Source: Cryptomeria japonica (taxonomy: Eukaryota; Streptophyta; Pinopsida; Cupressales; Cupressaceae). From it: a stretch of 64,000 nt of DNA. Shown here piece after piece: positions 43,352 through 55,800 of this stretch. Location of the stretch: the NCBI RefSeq assembly GCF_030272615.1, contig NC_081415.1:376047392-376111391 (forward strand). The letters run 5' to 3'. Within the stretch, counting starts at the first letter, position 1; each line of letters opens with the position of its first letter. The notes below the pieces were generated by a model that had not been told where the DNA came from, ran no database searches, and was given only the letters and a program-made list of their open reading frames with translations. The position numbers and the translations under genes are program-made.

Positions 43352-44420
43352 AGCATTTACCCAATCTTCAGTTAAATGCTTCTTTCACTATTCTCGATTT
43401 AAATTCAGAAATCAGACATGTGTTCTGTCTCAGTTTGTTTCTTGTCATCACTGGATCATCGTTATCTCCTATAATCTGACTTGATGCATGATGTCTTCTG
43501 ACATATTTGGCTAATATAGGCTTGGTAGGTTTTGTATGATCTTCTTCATCACTCAGTAACTGGACATTATCTTCATTTTCTTCAGCAGCATTCTCGGTAG
43601 GACTTCTTGGTTGAACATAAACAAATTCTTCATAATCTTCTTGTTCTTTGGAATTTCCTTCATCATTTCTTTTTGCAAATTCATCAATTTTCACATTTGC
43701 ACTTTCCACTATTTTGTTAGATGATTTGATTAGACATTTCAATGCTTTACTTCTAGAAGAATAACCAAGAAATGTTCCTTCTTCACTTTTCTGATCAAAC
43801 TTTCCATTTTTGTCATCTTTGTGAATATAGCATCTACTTCGAAAGATTTTAAAGTAACTTACATTAGGTTTCTTGTCATACCAGATTTCATATGGTGTCT
43901 TCGTAGTTCCTTTCTTCAGTTGAACTCGGTTCAGGGTGTAAATTGCAGTGTTGATTGCTTCTCTCCAAAATGTTTGAGGTACCCTCTTTTCTATCATCAG
44001 GGTTCTTGCACAATCCATAATTGATCTATTTCTTCTCTCGGCTATCCCATTTTGCTGAGGTGTTCTCGGTGCAGATACTTGCCTCTTTATACCATGATCA
44101 TTGCAGTATAGGTTAAATTCATCAGAAGTGAATTCTCCTCCTCTATCAGATCTAAGACATTTCAGTTGTCTTCCTATTTCATTTTCAACTCTTACCTTGT
44201 ATCATTTAAACATTTGAAAAGCTTCTGATTTTTCTTTTAAAAACATGGCTGACATCATCCTTGAGTAATCATCCACAAATAATATGAAATATTTATCACC
44301 ATAATAACTTTGAACTTTCATAGGACCACAAAGATCAGTATGTACTAGATCTAAAATTCCTTTAGAAGTGTAAGAATTACTTGTAAAGCTTGATCTTGTC
44401 ATCTTACCCATCTGGCATCC
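43352..44420 (-). pseudogene. Copia C2 integrase
   Basis: The minus-strand frame continues from gag/protease with HTDLCGPMKV (first Asp), DDYSRMMSAMF, LKCLRSDRGGEFTSDEF (second Asp intact) and PQQNGIAERRNRS (Glu intact). Then come the C-terminal TFWREAINTAIYTLNRVQ and an acidic hinge (EENEDNVQLLSDEEDH). Stops occur around 44415 and 44200, and a frameshift lies near 43370-43390 at the junction with RT. Confidence 0.93.
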
Positions 44421-45590
44421 TCAACACATAGCATTCTTAGGTTTTTCAAGACTTGGTAGACCTCTTACTCGGTGCTTCTTACTTATTTTGATCAGATTAT
44501 CAAAATTTACTTGACAAAACCTTTTGTGCCATAACCAGGGATCATCTATCTTTGCATAAAGACACTTGTTTTGAGTTGAGTCAAGATGAAATGTATTACC
44601 TTTTGTTTGTGTCCCGGTAGCAGCTAACTTTCCATGCTTGTCATGAACTTTGATAATTCCTTTCTGAAATTCTATTTGGTATCTTGTATTGTTTAGCCGT
44701 GCTACACTCAACAAATTGTATTTCAAACCTTCAACCCAGTATACATCATCACATTTAGCATTGTCAAGAAGTGTTATAGATCCTTTACCTTTCACCAGAC
44801 ATGGTGCATCATTACCAAATCTTACATAGCCTCCATCATAGTCTCCTAATTTAACAAACTTGTGTTTATCACCTATCATATGATGTGAGCATCCACTATC
44901 TATGATCCAAGAATCATTGTTATTTATGTGAGATATCAGGGCTTTTTCTTCATACCTTTCTTCATCAGATCCATCTTTAATAGCTACATAAACAACTTCC
45001 TCAGTATCAGTTTCATCAGATTCATCATCGTTGGATTCCTCATCAACTACTAGACATGTCTTTCTATCTCTCCTTCTGAAGTCTAGGTGTCCTCTGTATT
45101 GGTTATCTTTCTTCTTGTTATCTTGGTATTCTCTCTTTTCACTAGATTCTTTGTCAGGGCAGTTAGAAGCCATATGTCCTATTTTATCACAATTGAAACA
45201 TTTTAAAGGTAGCTTTCCTTTATACTTACCTTTTCCTCTTAGTAACCTTCTGGCTAATAATGCTTCAAAATCTTCTTGCTTCTTGATTTCCTGATACAGT
45301 TTGTGCACTTTTTCCATGTTCTTGTGAAATCTTTCACTTGCTCCACTATGATCCCCTTCAGAGTACTTACTCATTCTATCATTGTAATCATCAGATTCAC
45401 CAATATGAAAAGAACTGAATGCAGATTCTACTTTATTTACTAAAGACCCACTGTTATCAAAATTACTTAACTCAAATGCATGTAGCTTACCAATAGTAGC
45501 ATCCAAACAAACTGGCATGTTAGGTATAAACCTCAATTCATTGATTGCAGAGACTCGAATAGCATAAGCTGGTAGAAGGGTTCTCAACAA
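44421..45590 (-). pseudogene. Copia C2 gag C-terminus, protease and pre-integrase
   Basis: A 389-codon open stretch: capsid end (LLRTLLPAYAIRVSAINEL), a canonical CX2CX4HX4C knuckle (CFNCDKIGHMASNC, about 45170-45210), an acidic spacer (EESNDDESDETDTEE), protease WIIDSGCSHHMIGDKHKF (about 44870-44910), and the GAG-pre-integrase block DPWLWHKRFCQVNFDNLIKI ending at CQMGK beyond a stop. It continues in frame from the upstream gag segment. Confidence 0.94.
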
Positions 45591-45638
45591 CTTACTTGTT
45601 ATATCCTTTTCTTCAATAGTTCCACCTGCTCCTTTAAT

Positions 45639-46049
45639 TTAATTAACAATCTCCTTTAGTCTTGTACTATATTGTGTTATGTTCTCACCTTCATTCATTT
45701 TCATGGATTCAAATTGTCCTCTTAGACTATCTACTTTTGCTCTTTTAACATGTTCATCACCTCCATACACAAATATGAGCTTAGTCCACATTGCTTTTGC
45801 ATCATTACAACCTTCTAGATCATTAAACTCTGAGTCGGTCAATGCTAATGTTATTTCAATCATAGCTTGAATGTGTTCTTGCTTTGCCTTTATCTCTTCC
45901 AAGGTCATAGGGTTGGTGCTCGGTGCAATGTAATCATTCTCCAGATAATATGTTGCATATTCTCCAATTCCTGATAAATGTAGCTTCATCCTTTTCCACC
46001 ATGTGGAAAAACTTGACTTGTTCAGCTTCGGTGCATCCCTTTTATACAT
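45639..46049 (-). pseudogene. Copia C2 gag N-terminus
   Basis: An open 136-codon stretch from the ATG at 46049, 49 bp before the PBS. It starts MYKRDAPKLNKSSFSTWWKR (copia gag N-terminal block), then ALTDSEFNDLEGCNDAKAMW and ENITQYSTRLKEIVN. One in-frame stop at 45639-45641 separates it from the next segment. It differs in sequence from the gag of C, D and E, so C2 is a separate copia family. Confidence 0.93.
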
Positions 46050-46097
46050 CTTCGGATCTTTGCCTCAAGTACCTTTTAACTTTTCTTTCGGAGTCCA

Positions 46098-46112
46098 AAT
46101 CTCTGATACCAA
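46098..46112 (-). other. Primer-binding site of copia C2
   Basis: On the element strand TTGGTATCAGAG begins two bases after the LTR end CTATCA, the Met-tRNA primer type. Confidence 0.88.
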
Positions 46113-46113
46113 T

Positions 46114-47590
46114 TGATAGTTCTGATACTTAATGTAAAGTACAGATGCCAATAACTAACAAAATGAGAGGGGGGGTGAATCATACAAACTTAAACTTCCA
46201 TAAAATCAATAGATTCAACCTTGGTAACTTAAACTTTAGCAGCTTAACCAAAACTACTAAACATGCAAAATTATGAACACATAATCATAATAACACTCAT
46301 AACACTAAATTTAATGTGGAAACCCAAATAGGGAAAAACCACTGTGGGGTTTCAGACCCACTAGGAAATATGACTCTTCTAGAGTATGCTCGGTTAAAAG
46401 CAAATCTTGTTAAAGATTACAAACACATTGCTAGATGTGACCTGGTTAAGGGATTTCCCTTAGATCTGTTAGGATCTTCACTTTGTTAGAAGTGACCTTG
46501 TCAAAGGATTTCAAACACTCATTTAGAATGTTACCTTGCTAGAGGGTTTACATATAAGACTATTAAGTCCACTCGGTTAAGAGATTTTCTGTCACTTAGA
46601 AAAAAAATAGTAATACAAATCTATCTGAAACTTCACATCTAAAATGCAAAAAGCAGATTCTTATTTTCTCAAAACAATCTAGTCATAGGACTTATATGTC
46701 CCTCTGCTAGGCTTTCTACTCTATTATTCAAACAGGTCTTCAAGCTTCTGTGCTCGGTAATCACTATGTAGCATCCATGTGCTTACACTTGCCTGCATAC
46801 ATTGTTTACTAACAATTGCTAACCGCTTAATCTCCTTGATCACATTTTCCATGATCAATCTTAGCCATCACATCTTCAAACTTGGCCAGGTTCAATGTAT
46901 CCTTCCAATCTGAAAATGTTTTACCTTGCCTAGGGACTTGCAGTCCTTTCTTGGAACTTGCATAAGGTTATTGCGGTTCAATCTGCGCTGTAGATCTTCT
47001 TGTCGATTTTCCTTTTCCATAGATCCTTAACAAACTTCATGCATGGCATTCCAATCATTTATACATCTCCAGCTAATCATTGTCCTTCATTAAATAATGC
47101 TTTTATCCATCCCATGCGCACTGTCATAACTCGGTTGCAACTCGGTAAATACTAAACTTTACTTGGTAGACTTTTCACCTTCATTAACCGATATCGATAA
47201 CCTTAGGGTTTACCGACTAGGTTCTTTGCTTCGTGACATAGTATAGTATAAACCTTACAATCAACAACATATGTATAATATCAAAACAATCTAAACATCA
47301 TGATCTCATCATTGTCTAACTCAATAATAGTTGCCCATTGAATAACTTATTGCTCCCTTTATTCATCACATTCTTTCTGTGTCTTTTACCGACATCTTAA
47401 TTCTCTTCTAATCAATCTTCTCAAGATATGGCAACATCATACTGAATCAAATAATCAATTTCTTGACATCAATGAAAAAATAATGTTATAAAAATAGTTA
47501 TCATTCTTCTTTAGTTATATCAATAATCTTCAACAACCTTCTCAATATCCTTATTGAATATCAACAATCTTTCTTACTGTAATGCCAACA
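46114..47590 (-). repeat. 5' LTR of copia C2
   Basis: 1477 bp, ending on the plus strand with GTAATGCCAACA followed by CTTGA. It is closely similar to 39852-41347, with mostly transitional differences. Confidence 0.95.
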
Positions 47591-48840
47591 CTTGAATCTC
47601 CCTAGTACAGAGATGCATATGTATACCTCCATGATCAATATGTGTCACCTGATCTCTCATGCAATCAAAGAAAGACACTTATCCGTCAAGCTACAAAACA
47701 CACCACATTGTTGATACATTATACAGAAAAGGCTGAGATGGTACTTTACTTCGATGTGTTAATGTTGAGGAGGCACAAACCACCCTAAAAGAAGTTAATG
47801 ATGGGATATGCGGGGCACACTTTTCTGGTCCTACATTAGCAAAAACACTACTAAGAACCAAGTATTATTGGCCAATAATGGAAAAGAACACTTACAAGGA
47901 CGTCTAAAGATGCAGACAATGCCAAATACATGGAAACCTAATCCATGAACCTTCTCAAGATCTTCAACCAATTACATCACCATGGCCCTTCTCACAATGG
48001 GGACTCGATCTTGTTGGGAAGATAAATCCTACCTCTTCCAATGGATAGAAGTTCATAATCATGGCTACTAAATACTTTACCAAATGGGTCTAGGAAATTG
48101 ACCTACACAATAGGCAAACAAATAGCTAAGTTAATCTTGAATTATATCATCTATAGATATGGAGTCCCCATGTGCATTGTTACTAAAAATGGGTGACCCT
48201 TTAAAAATCAAGAAGTGAGTGCACTTTGCGATAAATTCCACATTCAAAAACATTTTGCAACTCCTTATTATCCCCAAATAAATGGTCAAGCTGAGACAAC
48301 AAATAAAACCATATGGAAAATTTTAAAGAAAGTTGTCAACGACGTTGGATGAGACTAGCATCTTCAATTGAATCCAGCTCACTAGGCCTATCGAACTAGT
48401 GTCTGCATAACTACTAGTTCTACACCTTACTCTTTAGTATATGGTTTATAATTTATTATTCCTATCAAGGTAGAATTGCCATCACTATGAGTCTCTTTGA
48501 AACACATCATATCAGAAGAAGACTACCGAGTCGCACGTTTGCAAGAACTTGAATTATTGCACGAAAAATGACAACGCACTCTGAATAATTTACAAGGCTA
48601 TCAAAATAGAATGAGACAAAGCTATAAAAAAAGAGTAAACCCACGTTGCTTCAAAGTAGGGGATATCGTCCTTAAGGAGAATCAAAGGAACCTCACAGAA
48701 CGTGAAAAACCAAGAAAGTGTGAACCTAACTAGTTAGGTCTTTTTGTCATAACAAGAGTAGTTGGAAACAATGTTTATCATCTAACAAAAATAGACAACT
48801 CCTAGATCCCATGAACAACATGCACCTAAAAAGATATTAA
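47591..48840 (+). pseudogene. Element O integrase, heavily degraded
   Basis: It resumes after the CTTGA copy. The HHCC finger region reads EVNDGICGAHFSGPTLAKTLLRTKYYWP and CRQCQIHG (47785-47935). Then comes SPWPFSQWGLDLVGKINP and ATKYFTKWV (first Asp position reads Lys). Further motifs can be found only by switching frames (PYYPQINGQAETTNK near 48265-48305, RVNPRCFKVGDIVLKE near 48630-48675). Dense stops show an old, dead gene. It is the last pol domain of O. Confidence 0.85.
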
Positions 48841-51458
48841 ATCTAAGGGCTGGTTTAAATTAGCATTTATTTTTTGCATTTGCATATCATTTTTCCTTAA
48901 AGCATTGCATCTCATATAGTTTCTTTCCTAAATGCATCGTATCCATAATATAGAAGCTTTGCTTGTGCATATAGTTACATCAATAAACATAGAGATTATT
49001 TGATTCATTCATCTATCGACACTGAAAGAAGAGGAGGTGGTCTCATTTCCTAGATACTTGTTCAAAAAGTTTTGGGAAGTCTTAGGTCATTCATCTTCAA
49101 CATTACATTGTGATTGAAATTTATCCATAGTTATGCAGAGGTTTCATTATCAAGCCTTATTACACAAAATATATCAATTCCTATATCTCACACATTAATC
49201 AATAGCTCTAAGTCATTATAGATACCTAGTTGATCATGTGGCTAGTGAAAAATCCAAAATTCTACTTCAACGTTGTTGTAATTGTCATACTTAAGTAGGT
49301 TTCATTACTTAGAAGTCAAGGCAATAAAATTAAAAGAAAAAAGTGCCATGCCAATATCCATCTCAAGGAAAAAAAGAGAAATGATATATAACTGAAATAT
49401 CACACATACAAGTGCAACAAAAAAGCTTGACTATGGGAACATGCCAACAACTCCATTAGGGCTATGGACTGACAATGGAGCAATATTCAAGAGATTATGG
49501 TGTATAACCTTGTCGGAGCCCTAAAATCTTGCTGGTAGTGAGACTCTAACCAAGTTGCTTTTGAAGTTAGAATACCTCATGTAGCTAGTCACATAGGATT
49601 CCAAGGGTCTTCAATGGTTACAAGAGTCAGAATAAATACAATTGCACACACATGGGCAAAAGAAGATCAAAGTTTCAAGAATTGATGGAGAATTTTTTCG
49701 TGCCTCCATTCATAAATCTTGGTTACATAGTGTGTTAAGTTGAATGGTATAAACTCTTTTGAGAATGGATTGAACTCCTATCTCTGAAACATTTCACACC
49801 TTTAATTCAATTAGTGCATTTCAGAATGAAGGAAACATAAAATCACCCTTGTTTGAATAAGAACACATTTTCATCTTGCATACTGCATTACTAGAGGTCA
49901 CACCTATATTCATTGTCTTCAAATGCACCACCTCGATCATCATGTCATACAAGTTTTCATATTGGGGGCATAGCTAAAAAAATCCTAAAAATCGAAAAAG
50001 CTGAAAAAGTCCTAAAAATCTTAAAATGATCCTAAAAAATCCTAAAAATTAGAAAAATCTTAAAAAATCTTAAAAATCTTAAAAAATCAAAATACCAAAA
50101 AAATTCGAAAAAGGTACTGAAAAAAGAGAAAAAACATCAAAAAATTCAAAATCAAACAAAAACATTGAAAAGCAAAAAGTACCAAAAACATAAAAAAATC
50201 CAACAAAATCCAAAAACATCGAAAAAATCTATCCATCAGAAAACTTGCAATAAAATGTCTCGCGAGAAACAAATACCCTAGCAAATATCCAACAAACACT
50301 TCGCACGAAGTTAAACAAAGGATATAACTATCTTGTTAAACATCTGCAACCAAACTGATCAAGTCTTATCAATCGTATCAATATCCATATCAACATGATC
50401 TTTATCATGTCTTAAACAGAAGAGGATACACTCAAAACTAGACAGATCAGTCTTAAATAGGGTCCACAACTTTTTGAGATCAAACATTATCAACCATCAC
50501 ATCAAACAAATCAAAGAAAAGGCACAATCAATATAGTTGGTGAGTTTTGTCTATTTTGGTTTTATCTTTTATCAATTGGTGAAGATAATGTTTCTAGCTA
50601 CTCAAGGATGTCCACATGTGACTCGAGGATCTATGATGGGCATTATCCTTTTCTTTTTTTGTTGTTTGTGGTGTGAACCAATGAAGTTCTAGGGCAATAA
50701 CCCTAGGGGGTGTCTGTGATAAGATCATTCATCTTATGAATGCCACACATACCTCGACCCCTAGCATAAATCCTAGAATGGAGGGTTTAGCGCTTGTCTA
50801 TTGAGTGTTTGTTTCTTGAAATGAGATATCATGGCATCTTGGCTCCTTTTACCCTGATGTACGCAGCTTTATTGTTACATAACTCAATGATGAAAATGTG
50901 TTGCACAATGAACAAAGACAAGAAGACTATTCATCATCAATCATATCATATAATTTGTTCTAATATCATCGTGCTAATTGTATCAGTGAAGATCATTATT
51001 TGTATCAGTATCTTTTTCATGGATTGACCTAATTATTCTTTTCATCATTTCTCTCTAAACGTATCTTACTAACATTTCTTCTTAGTCAAGAGGGAAAAAC
51101 ACATAAGTTTTGACGCATCATTATCATTTAGATTCATTTTAATTGCATTATCTTTCATTGCATTTAAATTCATTCATTCTAGTTACATTATCATTTAAAC
51201 TAGTTGCATTGACATTCATTAAACCATTCACAAACATAGTTTCATTCTAGTTGATTTGCATCACAAATCATTAAAAGATTAGTTTCATTTACATATAACA
51301 TTGCATCATATTAAATTGCTAAACACATCACATAGAAAGCATAATCATATATACTGCATCACATAGAAAGTAAAATCGTATAAACTACATCATAGAAGTA
51401 TGCATCATCAATATAACATAAGCATATAGATTGCCGCAAAAAATGCATATCATATAAC
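48841..51458. other. Element O long 3' non-coding region
   Basis: There is no gene. It contains an A-rich segment (see 49975-50235), the purine tract CCCTAGGGGG near 50700, and AT-rich text with many GCATCA/CATAGAAAG repeats at 51290-51420. Long 3' regions between integrase and LTR are known for Tat-type elements. Confidence 0.6.
49975..50235 (+). repeat. A-rich degenerate (C)CTAAAAATC repeat
   Basis: About 250 bp is built from AAAAATCCTAAAAATC and AAAAAATC variants, and almost no G occurs on this strand. The open stretch on the other strand there is low complexity and not a gene. Confidence 0.85.
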
Positions 51459-53560
51459 TCAAAAGGGATAATGTGTCATAATGTACAACAAAGGCCCAAT
51501 GGTTCGACTAACATCATCAATAAAATGCCTAACTGACATTGCCCCTATCTCCAAGTGGATCTTGTTTGCTAGATCCTGCCCCAGGATGTCTTGATGATTC
51601 CCTAGGAGGACCCATAGCTCCTCCATTGCTAGTCCATCGACTCGTGTCTCTACTGGATCTACTCTGAGATCTATAGGCTCTATATCTAGGCTCCTTATAA
51701 CCCTCGAGAATGGCTCTCTTGTAAGACTATCTATAATATATAGCCTCATGTGCAACATCAAAAAATATGGCCATGTCTGTGCATCCAACCCTGGACCAAA
51801 CAACTGATCATAAGCATCCATAGTCAACTGTGCCCTCTACAGAGCATAGTCTTGCTCAGTGATGGCTCGATCCCTCTCCCCCTGCAAACATTGCAGCAAG
51901 AAGATCCCTCTCCATCTCTGATTCTCTATACTCTCTCCAAAATACCTCCCTATCCTCCCTCCATCGCTGCCTAACCCTCGCCACCACAGCCTCTAAGCTC
52001 TATATTTGTGCTCTTATCTACAAAGTATCCTTGCCTATTGCTCTCTAGCTAAGGCATCCTCTAGACTCTAAATCCGTGCTCTCAAAACCTTCAGATCATC
52101 ATCGTCATCTCCACCCCCACCCTACTCCTTACCTCCATCCCCACCTCCCTCTACAGCGGAAGCATCCTCTAATGTGGGCATCCCAGTATCCTCTATGACC
52201 TCATCATCATCATTATTCCTTCTACTTTTGGATGATCTCACCAGCTTAGAATCATCACTCTTAGACTCAATGTCTCCACTGGTCTCATCCTGATCATCCT
52301 CCTCCTCATCTGATCTAATGTCAACCTCCACCTCCTCAATATCCTCCTCCTCGCCCGTGGAACCAATGGCTGAAACCCATCTTCTCCCTCCACCTCATCC
52401 TCTCCCCCTCCCTTTTTGTGGCCTCTAGTGACGGATCTACTATGGCGATATAGGAATGGTGGGATCTATCAAAGGAATAGATCTTTGTGGAAACCACCAT
52501 GCATCATACTAAGGTGTAGTCCCTGGATCCACTAGCCCCACTCCCCAACCCCACTGCATAAGATGTAAATAATCAAACTCGGCAGTAGCAATGTGTGGTT
52601 GAACACACAATCCCCAATTGCTAATCTCATGAGTAATATGAGCAAAGTACACTATCACATCAAGATTGCCCTGTATCTCTCCAAATTGATGGAGGAGGTG
52701 ACCTGGTAGATGAATATCAATAATCCTAAAGCAACCCACATCACGTCCAATCAAATATTGTTGTTTTCTGCAATATGATAAATGTTGTGCGCCATCGACC
52801 CAGTCGGGGCAACAAAGTACTGTAGGATATATTATTGATGTCTCCAGTATAGGGTGTTCCTCAAACCCCTATGTCTAATACCTGTTGTGTATCGATAAGC
52901 ATATGGCTACTCATCCTGAAGATCTACATGTATAGTTGGTCAAGCTATACAAACCTAGAGCAATGTAACCTCGCATCCAATAGATCTCTACTGCAGATAT
53001 ATAAAGTCATGTATCTGATGGTATAAAGTGGCAAGCAAGCACAAACCCCAAGCAAACACTCACCTATGAAAAATCATATCATTGATCACATGACCTCGTC
53101 CGATTGGAATCCATGTGTCTTCCTATCAGGAATTAGTAACCCTACTACTATACTGCATAGAATGATGGTGAGGTTGTCATAATCCATCATCTCCCAGTGT
53201 ATCTCATAACAACCTCTCGTCTGAATCTCCTACTTTGTACACTCAAAGAGATCATGTAATGCGACAATCACATCTTTGCGATCATAAACAACCCTAGCAC
53301 CATGAATAGGAATGTGTCGTATCTGTTAGGCATCCTCCAAAGTGATTGATGCCTCATCGATAGGTAAATGGAAGGAGCATGTCTCTGAATGCCACCGCTC
53401 AACTAAAGCAGTGATCATGGCCCTATTGGCCGTAACCTTGGGAAAATGTAATATATGGTATAATCCAACCTGTCAAACTATAGCAATCTTCTTAATGCTC
53501 AATTGCGATCGAAGATTGAGACCATTAGGCCTCGTCTGTCTGCATATTAACACATTATAA
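51459..53560 (-). pseudogene. Plant mobile domain (PMD) gene captured antisense in element O
   Basis: Minus-strand translation from about 53530 gives RSQLSIKKIAI, then VTANRAMITALVERWHSET, CSFHLPIDEASITLEDA and IHGARVVYD (about 53310-53420). The pattern ALVERW.PET..FHLP.GE.TITL.D is the hallmark of the plant mobile domain, found in MAIN/MAIL proteins and many transposon ORFs. Later segments carry GLLIPD, IIDIHLPGHLLHQFG (about 52690), an acidic stretch SDEEEDDQDETSGD (52330-52122), and an open C-terminal 122-codon piece at 51827-51459. Many stops break it. A likely splice acceptor (TTAATATGCAG, minus strand) precedes the domain. Confidence 0.75.
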
Positions 53561-53629
53561 TTTACCTACATTTGGAAACACGACAAAGTCACACAACATA
53601 TTCACACAACAAAATCAAACATACATATT

Positions 53630-53870
53630 GAAAAATACAATTTTACAACAAATGCGAACTAATAAGATCAAATGCGTATCAATGAGAGCAAATGTGAACC
53701 ATTTAAGGCAAATGTGAATCAACATGAGCAATTGTGAATTTAACAGGGAAAATGCGCATTGATAAGATCAAATGTGAACCACTTAAATCAAATGCAAATC
53801 AAAATATCAATTGCGCATCAATAAACTCAAATGCGAATTAATAAAGGCAAATGCGCATAAATGCAAATTG
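53630..53870 (+). repeat. CAAATG(C/T)GAA tandem motif, ~20-bp period
   Basis: About ten copies of (A)TCAAATG(C/T)G(A/C)A with CAATAAGA/CAATGAGA spacers. It lies upstream of the first recognisable PMD exon and probably within its intron or 5' region. Confidence 0.85.
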
Positions 53871-54403
53871 AATAATTTTTTGATCTCGTTATAAATTTTG
53901 GAAAATCTAGTATAAACCGGAAAAAAATGAGTAAATTTTTCAAAATATGTACCATATATCCAATCCTGGGTGGTCTTTGGTATGAGTGAACTCGATCAAA
54001 TAGGTGCAATTGCACTTGGATGCTGACCATGATGCTCGCAAAGTTGCAGGAAGACTCAAACTCATAATGATCTCCAAGAACTAAAATGAGTACAAATGAG
54101 CAAATAAAAGAGCTAAATCACTATTTATAGCTCAAAATTAGGGTTTTACCACTCCAATAGTCGTGGTCCCCCTGTACTTCAAAGCACTTGTAGGGTAGTC
54201 AAACGGACTCGAAATCGCACAAAACTTCACGCGATTGCTCACAAGCATGGTATCGAAAAAATGGTTTCAGTTTCAAAATTTTTCGACCACTTTTTCTGAG
54301 GGTGCATGTTTACACCCTAAGCGTCATCATGGCATACTAGGGCAAATTTTTTGCATTTTCTTTGAAACAACATTGTTTTGACATTGTATCAAAAAGGGGC
54401 AAA
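53871..54403 (-). other. PMD gene upstream segment and element O polypurine tract
   Basis: A 67-codon minus-strand stretch at 54030-53827 (HLFDRVHSYQRPPRIGYMV) might be a first PMD exon, but no motif proves it. AAAAAGGGGCAAA at 54391-54403 is a polypurine-like tract on the plus strand, placing the O 3' LTR start at 54404. Confidence 0.45.
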
Positions 54404-55800
54404 TGTAGACACCTAAAAATGTCTCATTAATCGCATACTAATTATACCTTTAATTAATTAAGTAATTCTTTAATTATTCAATTAACTAATTATTCTTCTG
54501 AACTAAATCAATCATCACATTCTAGATTACTAATTATTCCAATTTCTATTCTATAATTGATTAATCGTTGAACCCTCTTCCAAATATTAATTAAATATTA
54601 ATTATTTAATTAATTAAGATTTATTCCTTAATTAAATAATTTATTATTTAATTAATTCCATTTCTAATGTTTAAATAATTTCATTTCAATTATTTAAATT
54701 AATTAATTATTCTTCCAATTCCCCAAATTCTAATTTCAAATAATTCCATCTAATTTCATTTCTCTCAAATTCACAATTCTCCAAATTCGAATTTCATCTC
54801 ATTTTGTTTAATTCCAAATATCTCAAATTCATATTTCACCAAATCTAAATTTCAATGAATTCCAGTTAATCTTGTGTGCATTTCAGTATTTGAAAATCTA
54901 AATTCAAATCCTAATCAAAATGAAATTGAATTTCAATTCAATCTCCTACAACACATGTTTGAAATCATAACTGATTGATCAAATCAGTTAACCAATTAGT
55001 TAACTCAGTTAATTGTCCAATCTCCCCTTTCCACTCTCAATCAAATCAGTCAACTAGATAATCTATTCAGTCCACTATCCAATCTATCTAAATTACTATC
55101 CAATCAATCTTGTTAACAGATCAATCTATTGACTTAACAAATCAATCAAGATGAGCTCACTGAACAATCTAAATCAATTGTCTATCAATCAGGACTTGAG
55201 CTCAAATTCTCACCCCATCTGTCTTGAAAATCTATAAAAGCAAGATCATTCCATCAAATCAATCTAGAATCATAGTATTCAAAATAATTGTCTAATTTAT
55301 GCAGGAATCCTGGTGCAATACATGAGAGTTACCTTCATACACAATTCAGAGAAGAACAGTGGAAGCCACGATGCAGATTAGGGAGTTTTATATAGTTTAT
55401 TCATTCGATTCTTGCATCTAATTTCTATTGGTTTTTGTTTGAGTTTGTTTAATTAGTTAAGGATTTGGTGATTTGTTATTATTTCGTAATTAGCTCACAT
55501 GACTTTTAAACATGAAACACCTATGTAATGCCTAACTAACTCATAGCTTCCCACACTCATCGCATTACAAATTATAGCAGATATCCCAATATGTATATAC
55601 TAAGGAAAGTGTATGAATCTTTGGATTCGACTATAATCTTGGCTTCTAAACTCTCACTCAGCACTTGGGATGGATTTGTACACTAAACCTACTCCTACAA
55701 ACAAAAAACAAAAATAGGAAACAAAAGAGGTATAAGAGAATAAATTGATTTTGAGAACTGGATGTCGATCCCATTACCAGTACCTTCATCAAGGCAACAG
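54404..55800 (+). repeat. Probable 3' LTR of element O
   Basis: It begins TGTAGACACCTAAAAATG directly after a polypurine tract, then very AT-rich TTAATTAA-type sequence, and TATAAAAG at 55233-55240. It ends near CAAGGCAACA (about 55798). No second LTR is in the window, so the right boundary and identity are inferred. Confidence 0.6.
55233..55240 (+). promoter_or_regulatory. TATA box in the probable element O LTR
   Basis: TCTATAAAAGCAAG is a good plant TATA box. Transcription would start about 30 bp downstream in the LTR R region. Confidence 0.5.

Larger units (their letters stand above)
39852..47590 (-). mobile_element. Ty1/copia LTR retrotransposon C2 (minus strand)
   Basis: A 7,739-bp element is flanked by CTTGA (39847-39851 and 47591-47595). 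The LTRs are 1496 bp (39852-41347) and 1477 bp (46114-47590). The 19-bp difference is largely an extra TTATTTATAAACAATT-like repeat near 40560. On the minus strand come PBS, gag, protease, integrase, RT, RNase H, then a polypurine tract. Only one frameshift and several stops separate it from a complete gag-pol frame, so it is among the better preserved elements. It sits inside element O between the extra RNase H and the integrase. Confidence 0.97.

Noticed and set aside
50087-50299. Minus-strand Phe/Leu-rich open stretch as a membrane protein
   Set aside because: It is the complement of an A-rich degenerate repeat; the hydrophobic composition is a by-product.
50701-50720. Start of the element O 3' LTR at CCCTAGGGGG/TGTCTGTG
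   Set aside because: A better polypurine tract and LTR-like start lie at 54391-54404, and an antisense PMD ORF before the LTR fits Tat architecture. The earlier site cannot be excluded fully.
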